Assembly (NCBI RefSeq): GCF_029852145.1
Contig: NC_079978.1
Span: forward strand, 11,813,801 to 11,877,800
Direction of reading: 5' to 3'
DNA: 64,000 nucleotides
From: Microplitis mediator
Lineage: Eukaryota; Arthropoda; Insecta; Hymenoptera; Braconidae
Part shown: positions 32,595 to 44,962 of the stretch, piece by piece
Numbering within the stretch: the first letter of the stretch is position 1
How the letters are laid out: each line of letters opens with the position of its first letter
Made by a program: the position numbers and the translations under genes
The notes under the pieces: model-generated
Database searches by the model: none
Told to the model about the DNA's origin: nothing
What the model saw: the letters and a program-made list of their open reading frames with translations, nothing else

Positions 32595-33115
32595 ATGAGC
32601 AATGTACCTTTCTGATAGACAACTGCGAAAGGAACCACGTGGGAAGGTGTGGGAGACCGATTTGACTCTGATTATTTATTTTTAATATTACGTAATGTAT
32701 TCCGTAAGTTTCTGATAGTGGACTTCAAAAGAAACCAACTGGAGGAATTGTCGGGCTCCGATTTGAATCTTATTATTTATTTTAAATGCTTTATGCCATA
32801 TTCAGTACCTTTCCGATAGTGAACGATGGAAGGAACCACGTGGGGAGGTGTTCGATTGGACTCTTTCTATTTATCGTGAGTATTTGATAATTTATTCTGT
32901 CGGTTCTCAATGGAGAACTATGGAAGAAACCACATGGGGAAGTGCTGGAGTCCGATTTGAATCTTATTATTTATTTTGGGTACTTGATCATGTATTCGGC
33001 ACGTTCCCGATGGTGAACTTTGAAAGAAACCACCTGGATCAGGTGTCGGGGTCCGATTCGACTTTTATTATTTATTTAAACTACTCAGTAATGTATTCTG
33101 TACGTTTACGGTAAA
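32595..33115 (+). repeat. Tandem repeat, ~105-bp unit, five copies
   Basis: Each unit contains GGAAGAAACCACRTGGGGA-like text, then TCCGATTTGAATCTTATTAT, TTATTT and TATTCYGTACGTTTCCGATA. Units begin near 32610, 32710, 32815, 32912 and 33012. A lone unit is at 28018. The 88-codon ORF (32848-33114) is a repeat translation. Confidence 0.8.
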
Positions 33116-33688
33116 ATCCTACGAAAGCGGTCATCGAAATTTACCAGCGTAATTAGTTCTTATTAACTATCTTTTTTTTATTTTGTGTAACGGTGTAAAT
33201 GTTGTTATTTATTTAACTATTTTTTAGTTATTATTATTTTATTGGTACTTTTTGAAATTTTTATTTTTTATTTCATTTTTTACACAATAGATGGCGTTGA
33301 CATACTATTCTTTGTGAACGCCATGTTGATTGGGGCGAATGCAACATAGGGTGATTGGAACATGGGGCAAATGAAATGCAGTCAAATAATACATACGGAT
33401 AGTTAACCTCAATTATATTGGAACACTTGAAAAACCATATAAGCACAATTTTCTTCACTAATATTCACAAATAAGTAATAAATAATATTTATCAAAATGT
33501 TCGATTTCAATCACTATAGTGATTCAGTATACTGAATATAATTATTAAGCACATATACAATTCACACTTTTAAAACACGTGTTGTGTATGTAGCAACTTC
33601 AACATTCAGTTTTCGTGTAACCCCTGTATGCGCGCATCGTAAAGATGCGGATCATACATTAACACATATGATAGTACATTTAGTAATA
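33116..33688. other. AT-rich segment before the BEL element
   Basis: No gene or repeat recognised. Confidence 0.3.
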
Positions 33689-33693
33689 TATGG

Positions 33694-34395
33694 TCATCAA
33701 CTTTACGCGGACCATGGAGAAGCATCCCACCACATTAACTTCGCGCAGACCTCAGATCCGAGTCTTTCTCCCACCTCACTACCCGACGTCTCATTGGTCA
33801 GCTCTTAAGGTTTCCCTTTCTCCTCGACTCCGAGACTTCTCATTGGAGCGCAGATACCGACGCCTCCCACTCCGCGGAGAACTTTCTCGAACCCGGTTCT
33901 CGGGTATAAAAGAAGGGACGATCAGAGCGGCAGCGCATTAATTTTTGAGCAGTCTGACTGGCAAAAATACCTCAACTGATATCGTGCAAGGCCATTGCGA
34001 TCCAGATTATTACAAACTACTCAAGTGCGCAAGCTTGTTTAGTCTCCAGCTCCATCTCAAAACCAATTAGTTCTTTTTAGAACTCTACAACAAGTTGACT
34101 AGCACTTTTCAGCTTTAGCCAACCAAACCTCCGGGTTTAGTAAGAAACTTCTCGTTTACGAACTCTCCAGCAAGTTGACTAGCACTTCTCAGCGCTAGCC
34201 AACTCGGCCTCCGGGTCAAGTCAGAAAGCTTCTCATCCGAGTTCTTCTCAGGACTTCTCCACTGCAACTAACGGAAATTCAAACCAACGGTCTTTCTCAA
34301 GACCATATCGGCCTTTCTCAAGGCCACCACATCACTCCTACGTAAGATTTCGCTTCAATACAAAGCAATCTACCGGCAGACTACTCGTCTGAACA
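33694..34395 (+). repeat. BEL 5' LTR, missing its first ~15 bp
   Basis: From TCATCAACTTTACG onward it matches the 3' LTR, ending TCTGAACA at 34395. The 3' LTR begins TGTTCAGAAGTAAG, which is absent here, yet the TATGG duplication directly abuts the shortened end. TATA box TATAAAAG at 33905-33912, followed by GAAGGGACGATCAGAG. Confidence 0.8.
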
Positions 34396-34400
34396 TTTTT

Positions 34401-34418
34401 TGGTCCTTCGAGCCGGAT
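34401..34418 (+). promoter_or_regulatory. BEL primer-binding site
   Basis: TGGTCCTTCGAGCCGGAT, five bases after the 5' LTR, is the characteristic tRNA-complementary PBS of BEL/Pao elements. Confidence 0.75.
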
Positions 34419-34520
34419 TGTTTTGTATTGAAGTTGAAATTCTAGACGTATACTTCAAAAGGCGGAGCACCGAGTGCTGCGGGGGGTTTACATTGATTGA
34501 ATCCTCATCGTCACCTCACC

Positions 34521-35015
34521 ATGGCCAACTCATCAGGAAAACTCAAGCTTCAAGAGACGAGATTTCTCTACATCTCAGAGCTCGCAGAAGAAGTCGAGAC
34601 TGGAGTCATCTCAGCGGTCAACATTCACGCGGCCAGAGCGAAACTCGCCATGCTTAAGCTCAACTGGGAGAAGTTTGAGGCAGACCATGAAAAACTAGTC
34701 TCCTCAAAGTCCGATGCGTCTCAAGTGCACGACTACTTCAAGAATAAGTGGTACGACTTGTCAATGAAAGCATTCGTGCTATCCGAGGGTGCTCTGTCAA
34801 CTCGCATTGCAGAATCGGAGGCAATGGGACCTCCAGCTGGCAACACTTTTGCTGACACCAGCATTCAAGGGGCTTTTCACCATCGACCATCTTTACCAGG
34901 CATCTCCGTTCCGAAATTCTCTGGAAGCTTCGCCGAATGGCGGCATTTTCAAGACATGTTCGAATCACTTGTTGGAGAGAATCCATCCATCTCAGCAGTC
35001 GAGAAAATGCACTAA
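34521..35015 (+). pseudogene. gag: BEL gag N-terminal part
   Basis: The ATG at 34521 has a strong context (CACCATGG); a few in-frame codons upstream are leader. The protein has a Lys/Glu-rich helical N-terminus, then the BEL Gag signature LPGISVPKFSGSFAEW, FQDMFESLV and SAVEKMH. The frame stops at TAA (35013-35015), exactly where the family has Tyr in KMHYL. The frame would continue (LCASITNT) to the insert at about 35039. More Gag sequence (LEGDAASLIANLKISAD) is found beyond the insert at 37672. Confidence 0.8.
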
Positions 35016-35038
35016 CTATGTGCAAGTATAACAAATAC

Positions 35039-37671
35039 TGTTTTTAAATTCGCGACGGAGACGCGAACAACCCCAGTACCGTATGCAGTCACCCACGTGT
35101 AATACAAAAAAATTATAATTTCAAAAGTCCGGAAAAATAAAATGTTGATGAATGTTACTTCAATTAAATTGTAAATTTATAAATAAATAATAGCGTTATC
35201 AAATTGCAAATAATAAAAAAAGGTGTGCCTGGACCAGCTCCTCAGGCTGGATTAGTGCACGTAGGCGCCAGACCGTTTCTCCAAAACGGACAAAAATAGT
35301 TTATCAGGGGGAAATTTGCGAGGGAAGATCCGAGCGAGTAGCCAGTAACAAGGCGGATAAATCGATTGAAATAATAAAAAAAGAAATAATCAGGAAAAGA
35401 AAATAAGAGGCACAGTTGAATATATATAAGATAATAAAATAAATTAAATACAGCAGGAAAAAGATCCAGGCAAATAAATGCCGAGTATTTCCCCGAAAAT
35501 TGTTGGATTGATTGTTTATATAAATTACCAAATAAGTCTTTGATACAATCGTTAAATTTTAAGTATATAAATTATAACCGTTAATTAACCCCTGGGGGTT
35601 GAATCTATATAATGCAAAAAGTTCCAAATTCAAATTCAGTATGAAATATAAATATATTATAATAATTCACTTAAACAAAATAAACAATTCTTCAAGATTA
35701 ATTACTGTCAATAAAAAATTATCACAACCTTAAACCTTGGGTTACCCCTTCACACTTTACAGGGGGAGAAAGATACGGTGTACTCTCACTCTCATTCACT
35801 AAATTTCCAAAAAATTATAACATAAATTATTTTAAATAAATAGTTGTCCCTCTTTCAATAATTATTTATAATTAAATATGTAATATAATTCACTTGACCG
35901 CTGGGCTAAATAATAATAACAATTAAATTTTACGCAGAAAAGAAAGAAAGAAAGAAAAAAATAAATAATAATATCTCGGGTACAATTATTTCAATAATAA
36001 TAAAAACTATTATAAATAATAAGGTAATTAATAATAATAATTCCGCTTTATAATTATTATTATCGTTCAGGAATTTTTCCTCTGAACTATTACATCGTCG
36101 GCTCAGGAATTTTCTCCAGAGCCGGCGTATAGCTATAGCTAGAAGTATAGATATGTGTAGCTATCGATATATCTATACAGCGAACTACTGCAAGCGCGCA
36201 ATTTCCAATGTTTAAATTATAATTTAAATACAATATAATTATTTTATTATTCCCAATTCCTCTTTATATATTTAAATGTATCATTCAGGGGTAGCGAGAT
36301 ATAAAATCAGCTGAATTATATGCGTCGCGAATGCCAACAATTCCCGGGGAGGTTACAGGTAACAATGTGTTGGAGGATAATGCAAGAGTACTTACTCAAA
36401 ATTGCTTCAAGCCGATCCAAAACGAAGAAACAAACAGGAACTAATCACCCGGCGAATTTACTGAATAAACTTTATTAGTTTGACCACAACAACAACGAAA
36501 TTAATTGCAAATTAATTGAAAATCGGAAACGTATCGACAACGTAAAACAGCGTCTGCTCTATTGCACTTTCCGTACCTTTCTGAGTACTTTTTGGGCCGG
36601 CCACTTGTTGGCCACCCACGTGGCGCAACAATCGCCCTTAATTATTATTATCCTTGTTATCTAGCCCTGGGCCTTTGAATCAATTAAATAAATTATAATA
36701 ATATTTTTACCCCACCTGAATGATATATAATAAAGTAAATACATTTAAATAGCATTTATTTATACCAAAATAATAATTGTAAAACATATATATAATAAAA
36801 TAATAATTATTTAACACATGTCATCAGCGTCAATATTGCAGGAGAAAATATTGATTTTTCCCCTCCTCTGCGGTCAATATTTCTCATCTCCTCAATACCT
36901 GGACATGAAATTTAATCGAAATAAAATAAAAAACAATAATTGGGGAATAATGTGACCACACATTATGTCCGCTGAATAACGCCAAATAATAAATATTCCC
37001 ACGTAAATAATAAATATAAAACGCAAAGGCGGCAGAGTCAGCCGATCGGTTCTCGTGTGGCTCGGGCGATCACCGAAATTAAGCAGCACCGAGCATGGTC
37101 GCAACCTGGCTGGGTGACCGCTTAGCCACGCGTTGAGCTCGATCGGAGGTCTCTGGGCGTTAGGCGCGGGATGAGGATCTAGTGATCGGTAAAATGGGAA
37201 TTTTACCGATCACTAGAGCCTCACCCAAACCGAACTGTACTGGCAATGGTTTTCTCTGTGGTTTTCCTTGCCCCTATCCCCCCACAGCCAAGGTGGAGGA
37301 TAGGGTATCACCGTAATGGTACAGTACAGTATAAGCACAAGTCGGGCCACAGCCGCACAATGAAAAAGCCGATAAAGAAAGGAAGCAGTTGCGATGTAAA
37401 GGCAAAAAGTGTAAAAGGCCGTACATGCGGCTATACACTGGAACAATTATAAAAAAAAAAATATATAAAACGCAATTAATTTTAAATTATAAATTACAAT
37501 TTTAGCACACACGTGCTCTCAGTCACACTGCGCGCATGCGCGAGCAAACGCTGTCTCACCGGCGTGGCAACGAAATGCCCGCGTAACCATTCAAATTTGA
37601 ATTTAAATACTATTTTTAATTCTCAATACTAATTACTTATCAATTAATTTGAATGGTTACGTGACACAACT
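35039..37671. mobile_element. Unclassified insert inside BEL gag, possibly a solo LTR
   Basis: AT-rich, non-coding, about 2.6 kb, starting TGTTTTTAAATTCGCG and ending GGTTACGTGACACA. Read on the minus strand it begins TGTGTCACGTAACC, which has the look of an LTR start. No clear target duplication. It contains a complete SINE (37027-37462). BEL gag similarity resumes immediately after it, so this is an insertion and not a deletion scar. All ORFs inside are short and unrecognised. Confidence 0.5.
37027..37462 (+). mobile_element. 5S-rRNA-derived SINE with 13-bp target duplication
   Basis: Flanked by ATATAAAACGCAA at 37014-37026 and 37463-37475. The first ~120 bp is 5S-like: TCGGTTCTCGT, GATCACCGAAATTAAGCAGC and GGGTGACCGCTT are diagnostic 5S rRNA blocks carrying the internal Pol III promoter. 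A perfect hairpin follows (TGATCGGTAAAATGGG and its inverse, 37183-37214), then a unique body and an A-rich tail (37451-37462). It is transcribed by Pol III and moved by a partner LINE; which LINE is unknown. ORFs over it (37213-37452) are not genes. Confidence 0.85.
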
Positions 37672-39603
37672 TTAGAGGGAGACGCCGCCAGTCTCATAGC
37701 CAATCTCAAAATCTCTGCCGATTTACTCCCATGGGTAAAGAACAATCCAATGAGATGGAAGGAGTTTGTGGGCAATCGAGTATCAGCCATTCACGAGGCT
37801 ACCCCACATGCTCATTGGAGATTCACATCCGGGAAACTCAACCCAGCTGATTGTGCTTGTCGGGGCTTAAGCGCCTCTCAACTCATTGAACATGCATTAT
37901 GGTGGACTGGACCACCATGGCTCTCGCAATCTCCTGTTTTTTGGCCATCAACGGAAGCACCATCTCCAGAACATGACCTGGAAGAAAGACCCGGCATTTC
38001 ACTCTCAGCAACGTCACCGCCATTAGTATGAGATCTCATTGACTCACCTCAAGTCAAATCATTCAATAAAGGTCTTCCGAAACTACTCAGAATTACGGCA
38101 ATTTGTCAGCGAGCCATCTCAAAATTCAAACGAGTTCCAAACTCCAGTTTAGTCATCTCACCAATTAATCCAGCTGACTTAGAAACTGCAAAGCAGTTTT
38201 GGATACGGGAGACTCAACGTGCATACTTCTCCTCAGAAATAAAGACTATTCAAGCTGGCAAAGGACTTCATAAGAATCATGTTCTGTCTCGATTGACGGC
38301 AGTAGTTGACCATACTGGCATATTGAGAGTTGGAGGTCGTCTCCAGAACTCTCAATTGTCTGAGGACAGTAAACACCCAGCAATACTGCTCAGACACAGC
38401 AAGCTCTCAGATCTAATCATCGCAGATGCCCACTCAAGAACTCTTCATGGCGGTACTCAATTAACTCTCTCTCACGTCAGGAAGATGTGTTGGATCATCG
38501 GTGGCAGAGCCCCCATAAAATCATTCATTCAACGATGTCTCGTGTGCGCTCGAATACGTGGAGTTCGAGCTCAACAACTCATGGCTCCACTTCCGACTTC
38601 TCGAGTAACACCTTCTCTAGTGTTTGAGAACACTGGGGTAGATTATGCCGGTCCAATCACATTAAAAACCTTTCAAGGTCGAGGTGCAAAAAGCTTCAAG
38701 GGCTGGATTGCAGTCTTTGTCTGTTTCACGACCTCAGCAATTCACCTAGAAGCAGTCTCAGACTACTCAGCAGAAGGCTTTCTCAAAGCTTTCAGACGTT
38801 TCACCAGCCGTCGTGGAATTTGCAAGACTATTCAAAGTGACTGCGGCACGAATTTTAAAGGTGCTGACGCTATTCTCAAAGACCTATTTCGACAATCATC
38901 AAAGGAATCTCAAGAACTTCAACAGATTCTCGCTAACGATGGAATTAAGTGGATCTTTAATCCACCTGGAGCACCTCATATGGGTGGAAAGTGGAAAGCG
39001 GCGGTCAAGTCAGGAAAGCACCATCTACAACGAACCATCTCAGACACGCTTCTCACGTTCGAAGACTTCTCCAGATTTCTCGCTCAAGTAGGAGCAGTAC
39101 TCAACTCACGACCTCTCAGTGCTCTATCAGACGATCCAGAAGACATCTCAGCTTTAACACCAAGACACTTCATTTGTGGAGAAGCTCTGATCACAATACC
39201 AGAACCATCTGTATGTTCTGTACCTGAATCAAGACTCTCTCATTTCCAGCGAATCCAAGAACAATTTCAAAAATTTTGAGATAGGTGGTCAACGGAATGT
39301 CTTCAAGCGCATCAATCGATTTCTAAATGGCAGAAAACTCAAGACAACATCAAAGTGGGCTCATTAGTTCTTCTCACCGACGAGCGATTGCCTCCATCTA
39401 AGTGGCCTCTCGCTTGAGTCATTCAACTTCATCCTGGACAGGATGGATGCAGAGTAGTAACCGTCAAAACTGCTACCTCGACTCTCACTCGACCAGTTCG
39501 CTCCACTGCCAAGCTCGCTCCACTGCCAATCTCTCCATACCGAGACGACTCACAAGAAGAGGATTCTAATTCCTCACATAGCTGCGGAATTGGGGGGGGG
39601 GAA
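37672..39603 (+). pseudogene. pol: BEL gag remnant fused to RNase H end and integrase
   Basis: LEGDAASLIANLKISAD (gag) is followed without a frame change by LPWVKNNPMRWKEFVGNRV and GKLNPADCACRGL (pol, RNase H end), marking an internal deletion near 37723. The integrase follows: CLVC finger half, DYAGP, SDCGTNFKG and GGKWKAAVK carry Asp, Asp and Glu. Three in-frame TGA codons (about 38029, 39277, 39415) replace expected Arg, Trp and Arg codons; the two Arg cases are the change expected from CpG decay. The frame is otherwise open to the G-run before the 3' LTR. Confidence 0.82.
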
Positions 39604-39865
39604 TGTTCAGAAGTAAGTCATCAACTTTACGCGGACCATGAAGACGCATCCCACGACATCAACTTCGCGCGGACCTCAGATCCGAGTCTTTCTCCCACCT
39701 CACTACCCGACGTCTCATTGGTCAGCTCTTAAGGTTTCCCTTTCTCCTCGACTCCGAGACTTCTCATTGGAGCGCAGATACCGACGCCTCCCACTCCGCT
39801 GAGAACTTTCTCGAACCCGGCTCTCGGGTATAAAAGAAGGGACGATCAGAGCGGCAGCGCATTAA

Positions 39866-42007
39866 ATTTAAACCATTGCCTGATCATATACAAACCATGA
39901 TCAAACACAGAAATAGCTTACGAAGATCCTATCAACGAACAGGTCGAGATTCCTTTAGAGTTCCTAAAAATGATCTCTCACGGGACATTAAAATAGCAAT
40001 CCGAGAACATAATAACTCATCATGGGATGAAAGACTCAAAAACCTAAAGGTATCCAATAATACCCTATGGCAAACAGCAAAAGCTTTCACAAAACAAACA
40101 GACTCGACTATACTAACACTTCATGGCCCTAATGGTCTAGTATTTTCTGACTTTGATAAGGCAAACACACTAGCTCATCACTTTGAGTCAGTCCATCATT
40201 TAACTGAACTTGACGGTGAGCAAGAAACTGAACAAAAAGCAGATATAGCTCACGAAAAACTATTATCTGAAGGTATTAACCTCGATGAAATCACGCTAAC
40301 ATCTCCCAAAGAAATTCAAACAGCAATAAAAAACACAAGACCAAGAAAAGCACCGGGCCCCGATGGCATCCAAAACATTATTTTAAAAAACCTTCCAAAG
40401 AAAGCACTAGTCCAACTAACACACATCTATAACAACTGTTTGAAATTAGCTTACTTCCCTACATACTGGAAAACAGCACATGTACTTGCCTTCAAAAAAC
40501 CAGGAAAAGATAGAAAAAAAACTCTTTTCACAAAATTACCGACCCATTAGTTTATTATTCTCTCTTAGCAAACTCTTTGAATCAATAATACTCAATAGAA
40601 TAAAAAACTTTGAAAAAAATAACAACATCCTAATAGACGAACAATTTGGCTCCCGGGCAAAAAGAAGTACAATACATCAATTATCTAGAATCACCGCATT
40701 TGTATTCAATAATTTTAACTGGAATGAGTCAACTGCGATGGCACTTCTAGACATAGAAAAAGCGTTCGACACGGTGTGGCATCGTGCCTTGATCCTGATT
40801 CTGCTAGAAGCTAACTTTCCCATCTATCTTAGTAAAATTATCTTTAGTTATCTGTCAAATCGATCTTTCAAAGTCATTATTAACAATGTAGCTTCCAGAA
40901 AACAAAATGTAGTAGCAAGGGTGCCTCAGGGCTCGATACTTGGTCCTACATTATTTCTTTACTTCATCAACAATATACCCAGAGATGCACGCATACTGCT
41001 TGGGCTCTTCGCTGACGATACCGCAGTAGCCGTAGCATCTTGGAGTAAAAAACTTGCAATAGACTTACTACAAAAACATTTAGATAAAATTAATGATTAC
41101 TTTAGTAGATGAAAAATAAAAATAAATGCAGCTAAAACAAAACTAATTATCTTTAGTCATAAAAGAAAATTAAAAAAGAATGAAGATGACTTAAAAATTA
41201 AAATGAATGATGAAATAATACAACCAAAAAACAATGTTAAGTACTTAGGCGCAATATTAGATGATAAGTTACGCTTTAAAGAACAAATTAAAACAGCCTG
41301 TGATAAAACCAATAAAATGAAAGGCATCTTATATCCACTAATTTGCAGGAAAGGTAAATTAAGTCTAAAGAACAAAACGATTTTGTATAAGAGCATGATT
41401 AAACCGCTTCTACTTTATGCTGCACCTGTCTGGAGCAGCACTAGTAAAGCAAATACTTACAAAATAAAAATCTTAGAAAATAAAACGCTGAGGATGATAT
41501 GTAATTCTGAACCATTCACCTCTAATAAAAAATTACACGAGCATGCACAAGTAAATATATGATGATATTTATAAACAAACCAAATTATTTTATGAACACC
41601 GAACTGGACATTTAAGTATATAAAAAAACCTGTTATTTAATAATATTAATGAAATACCGTATATAACAAAGCAAAAGCTTCCAAACAACTTTCTCCTAAA
41701 ATAACATATCACTATTCAAACCTGTACATATTGTAAAGAATGTATTTATTTATTTATTTATTTATGCCTAGTTTAAGTTAGTTAGTAAGTTGACATACAT
41801 GTTCAGTGGAATTTTTCAAATTTTTTACCACGCAATAACTTATTTTTTTTTTTTTACAAACTAAAATAGGAATTTATCAAAATATAAACAATTGGTTAAG
41901 TCTACTCAGATAGGAACAATTTAAGAAAATAAATACATAAAATATGTAACAAAGTTATATAATACAAACTGATAAATAAAGAGATTTTTGGAACGGAAAA
42001 AACAAAA
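39866..42007 (+). mobile_element. 5'-truncated Jockey-like LINE
   Basis: Flanked by the 14-bp duplication CGGCAGCGCATTAA (39852-39865, 42008-42021), which belongs to the LTR and occurs once in the 5' LTR. It is truncated on the left inside ORF2 and ends in an A-rich tail (AAAAAACAAAA, to 42007). A TTTA run (41745-41765) lies in its 3' UTR. The 5' truncation, variable-length duplication and A-rich end are marks of target-primed reverse transcription. Confidence 0.9.
39876..41562 (+). pseudogene. LINE ORF2 reverse transcriptase, broken
   Basis: The first frame (to 40550) holds RPRKAPGPDGIQNIILKNLP and YFPTYWKTAHVLAFKKPGKD, RT blocks of the Jockey clade. It shifts in an A-run near 40515; the next frame (40480-41112) has NYRPISLL, ALLDIEKAFDTVWH (catalytic Asp), VPQGSILGPTLF and GLFADDTAV (active-site FADD). 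TGA at 41110 replaces a Trp expected after YFSR. The last frame (to 41562) has NNVKYLGAILDDKLRF and the C-terminal KPLLLYAAPVWSS block. Endonuclease is absent because of 5' truncation. Dead copy. Confidence 0.88.
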
Positions 42008-42480
42008 CGGCAGCGCATTAATTCTTGAGCAGTCTGACTGGCAAGAATACCTCAACTGATAGCGTGCAAGGCTATTGCGATCCAGATTATTACAAACTAC
42101 TCAAGTGCGCAAGCTTGTTTAGTCTCCAGCTCCATCTCAACACCAATTAGTTCTTTTTAGAACTCTACAACAAGTTGACTAGCACTTTTCAGCTTTAGCC
42201 AACCAAACCTCCGGGTTTAGTAAGAAACTTCTCGTTTACGAACTCTCCAGCAAGTTGACTAGCACTTCTCAGCGCTAGCCAACTCGACCTCCGGGTCAAG
42301 TAAGAAAGCTTCTCATCCGAGTTCTTCTCAGGATTTCTCCACTGCAACTAACGTAAATTCAAACCAACGGTCTTTCTCAAGACCGAATCGGCCTTTCTCA
42401 AGGCCACCACATCACTCCTACGTAAGATTTCGCTTCAATACAAAGCAATCTACCGGCAGACTACTCGTCTGAACATATGG

Positions 42481-43141
42481 CCTAAGATTAAAATGAAAAT
42501 AACTAGAAAACAATGCGGAATTTGAATAAACTTTATTTCAACTAATTTGTTGGATATAAAATTGTCTATAAAAAAGATCTCATAACATTTTTCGATAAGT
42601 CTGATAGTTTTGCTGGAAAAGTAACGAGATCTAGAAATTTATTATAGATTTGACTTCCAGCTCCTATAATTTTCGAATCGATGGATTTATCAGAAAAAGA
42701 TAAGAGATCTTTTTTGTAGAGCGTTCAATTCTCTACAAGAATATGCTATGGACTCATTTATATGACGTGCGAATGCCGAGCTAGAAAAATAAAAAAAAAA
42801 AAATTTTTTCCCATGTTATTTAAATGGGAAATGGAGAATTGAAAACAGGCACCTCTTAAAATTAATATTAAGAGCTCAAATTTTAATAGAATTTTTTTTT
42901 CATCATCTCAAAAAATATTTTTACTGTAACTAAAGAAAAAAAAACTAGTCACTTTTTTTGGCCCACTCTAATGAACAGATATGATCATATCTAAGCATTT
43001 TTTCCCGGGCTATTTTTTAGGTAGATTTTTTTAAAAATCTAACTATTGTATTTGTCCTCATGGTCGATTTTTCAAGGGATTTTGTCATAAACTACCATTA
43101 TTAGTTGAGTAGAGTTCAAAAATATCATTCGTTAAAAAATT
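42481..43141. other. Single arm of a foldback family; no gene
   Basis: 42531-42975 resembles one arm of the element at 26504-27475: GAGCTCAAATTTT, the AAATATTTTTACTGTA block and a terminal TTTTTTTGGCCCACTCTA. The matching second arm is missing. 42980-43141 is unassigned. Confidence 0.5.
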
Positions 43142-43143
43142 TA

Positions 43144-43230
<87 letters not shown>

Positions 43231-43233
43231 TTA

Positions 43234-43316
<83 letters not shown>
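43142..43316. repeat. (TA)n microsatellite
   Basis: TA repeats with TTTATAT interruptions near 43221-43240. The Ile/Tyr ORFs on both strands are translations of it. Confidence 0.95.
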
Positions 43317-44372
43317 GTAATATAACGGACTTTTGAGGAGACGATAGCGTCGACAATTCTTATCCGATCTTAATGAAATTTTATACACTTATTGTATGTG
43401 TGATTACCACGGTTAAGTTCGAAGATGGGCTAAATCGGTCGATTAGTTTAGAAGTTATGGCTGTTTGAAATTTTAACGATTTTTCGAAAAAATCAGTTTT
43501 CAATCACTTTTAAAGTCCATATAACTTTAAAACTAAAATTCATAAAGAATTCCTGTAAAAAGTATTTTAAAGCTTGACTAATAATCTTTAATTTATGACC
43601 TCAAACTGTATATTTTGACCATTTCTTCCAATAGTTTGATAACCTTGAAAATTTTAATGGAATCAAAAAATGTTGAAAATATGGTTTTCATCTCACATAA
43701 GTTATGCTTGTCCCATTATAATCCAGTTTCGTCAGCTATATTTTATTTTGCACAAAATAACCTGTAAATTTCACTGCTATTTTGTATTTTAAAAGTATTT
43801 CATTTATTATTTATGATGTATCAAATGTACCTCTAATTCCTATGATTATCACTGGTCTTGTCATTACGATAGCACCCACAGTTCTTATCGGATCGTAATG
43901 AAATTTTTCACTCTTATTCCATAGGTGATTATCTTGATCAAATTAAAAGATGTGCTAAATCGGTCGATTAGTTTTGAAGTAATGGTTGTTTGAAACTTTC
44001 ACGATTTTTCGAAAAAATCAGTTTTTATTCACTGTTGAAGTTCATATAACATCAAAACTAAAACTGATAGACAATTTCAGTAAAAAGTATCATAAAGCTT
44101 GTTCAGTAAGCTTTAATATTTGACCTTAAACTTTTTGTTTTGACCATTTCTTCCAATAATTTGATGGCCTTGAAAATTCTAATGGAATCAACAAATGTTG
44201 CAAATATGGTGTTCATTCCACATTACTTATGCATTTCCCATTATAATAAAATTTTTCAGTTGTATTTTATCGTGGTCTTGCCATCGTAATAGCGATTACA
44301 ATTATGATCTCCTACTAATTAAATTTTCTATACTTTGTTTACGTGAAGGTTAGTTTGATACATTACCTATAT

Positions 44373-44962
44373 TAGGGTGATTTTTTTTTTTAACTTTTTT
44401 TTTTTTCGGTCCTATCATGAAATTTTGTTGGAAACACCCAAAAAAAAATTCCCTGAAAGTTTGAGCCCTTAATATTAATTTTAAGTACTCGACCAAGGCG
44501 TGTGAAGATTTCCCATTGAAAATACACGCAAACTTTGATTTTTTATTTTTAGATTTCTATAGCTCAGAGGAATTTCATGGGATCACTTTGACCAAAGATG
44601 GGTTTTTCTCAAAATTAGACGCTCTACAAAAGTGCCTGTTGCGGCAAAGTCGTAACTTCCACCGGCGAGGCAGTACGGGCCACTAAACCTGATTTTTTAA
44701 TAAAATTCGCTTTTGTTCGCATTTATCTCGTAAATAACGAGAGCTACGAAAAAAATGTAAATGACAAACTTGTAGGTTATTCAATTTCCTACAAAAAAGG
44801 TCCTATAAACCAAATCGCTCAGATCAATATTGAGCGAGATATTGAGTCTTGAATTGATTTTTTCGTGAAATTTTCGCCGATCATTGATTTAAACTCATTA
44901 AAATCTTGTTTTCTTTCTCTGTAAAATTTTATTTTTTGTTTTATATATTTTTTTAAGGCTAG
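44373..44962 (+). repeat. Left terminal inverted repeat of the hAT-like transposon
   Basis: Reverse complement of 48410-48997 with few changes, mainly in T-run lengths. Confidence 0.9.

Larger units (their letters stand above)
39604..42475 (+). repeat. BEL 3' LTR, split by a LINE
   Basis: TGTTCAGA...TCTGAACA. The LTR halves are 39604-39865 and 42008-42475. A G-run polypurine tract (39591-39600, then GAA) precedes it. TATA box TATAAAAG at 39829-39836. Compared with the 5' LTR it differs at scattered positions. Confidence 0.88.
33689..42480 (+). mobile_element. BEL/Pao LTR retrotransposon, interrupted
   Basis: LTRs at 33694-34395 and 39604-42475, with TATGG on both sides (33689-33693 and 42476-42480), give a 5-bp target duplication. 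The inside holds a PBS (34401), gag (34521-35015), an unclassified insert (35039-37671), the rest of gag joined to pol by deletion (37672-39603) and a G-run polypurine tract (39591-39603). A LINE (39866-42007) splits the 3' LTR. Protease, RT and most of RNase H are absent. The LTRs differ at scattered sites, so the insertion is not very recent. Confidence 0.85.

Noticed and set aside
33584..33941. Two plus-strand ORFs of 74-83 codons
   Set aside because: They cross into the BEL 5' LTR, end before or at the TATA region and have no domain.
37043..37130. Functional 5S rRNA gene
   Set aside because: Only parts of 5S are conserved, it continues into a SINE body with an A tail, and it is bounded by target duplications.
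43105..43388. Ile/Tyr repeat proteins on both strands
   Set aside because: Translated TA microsatellite; the same holds for 26214-26552 and 14799-15029.
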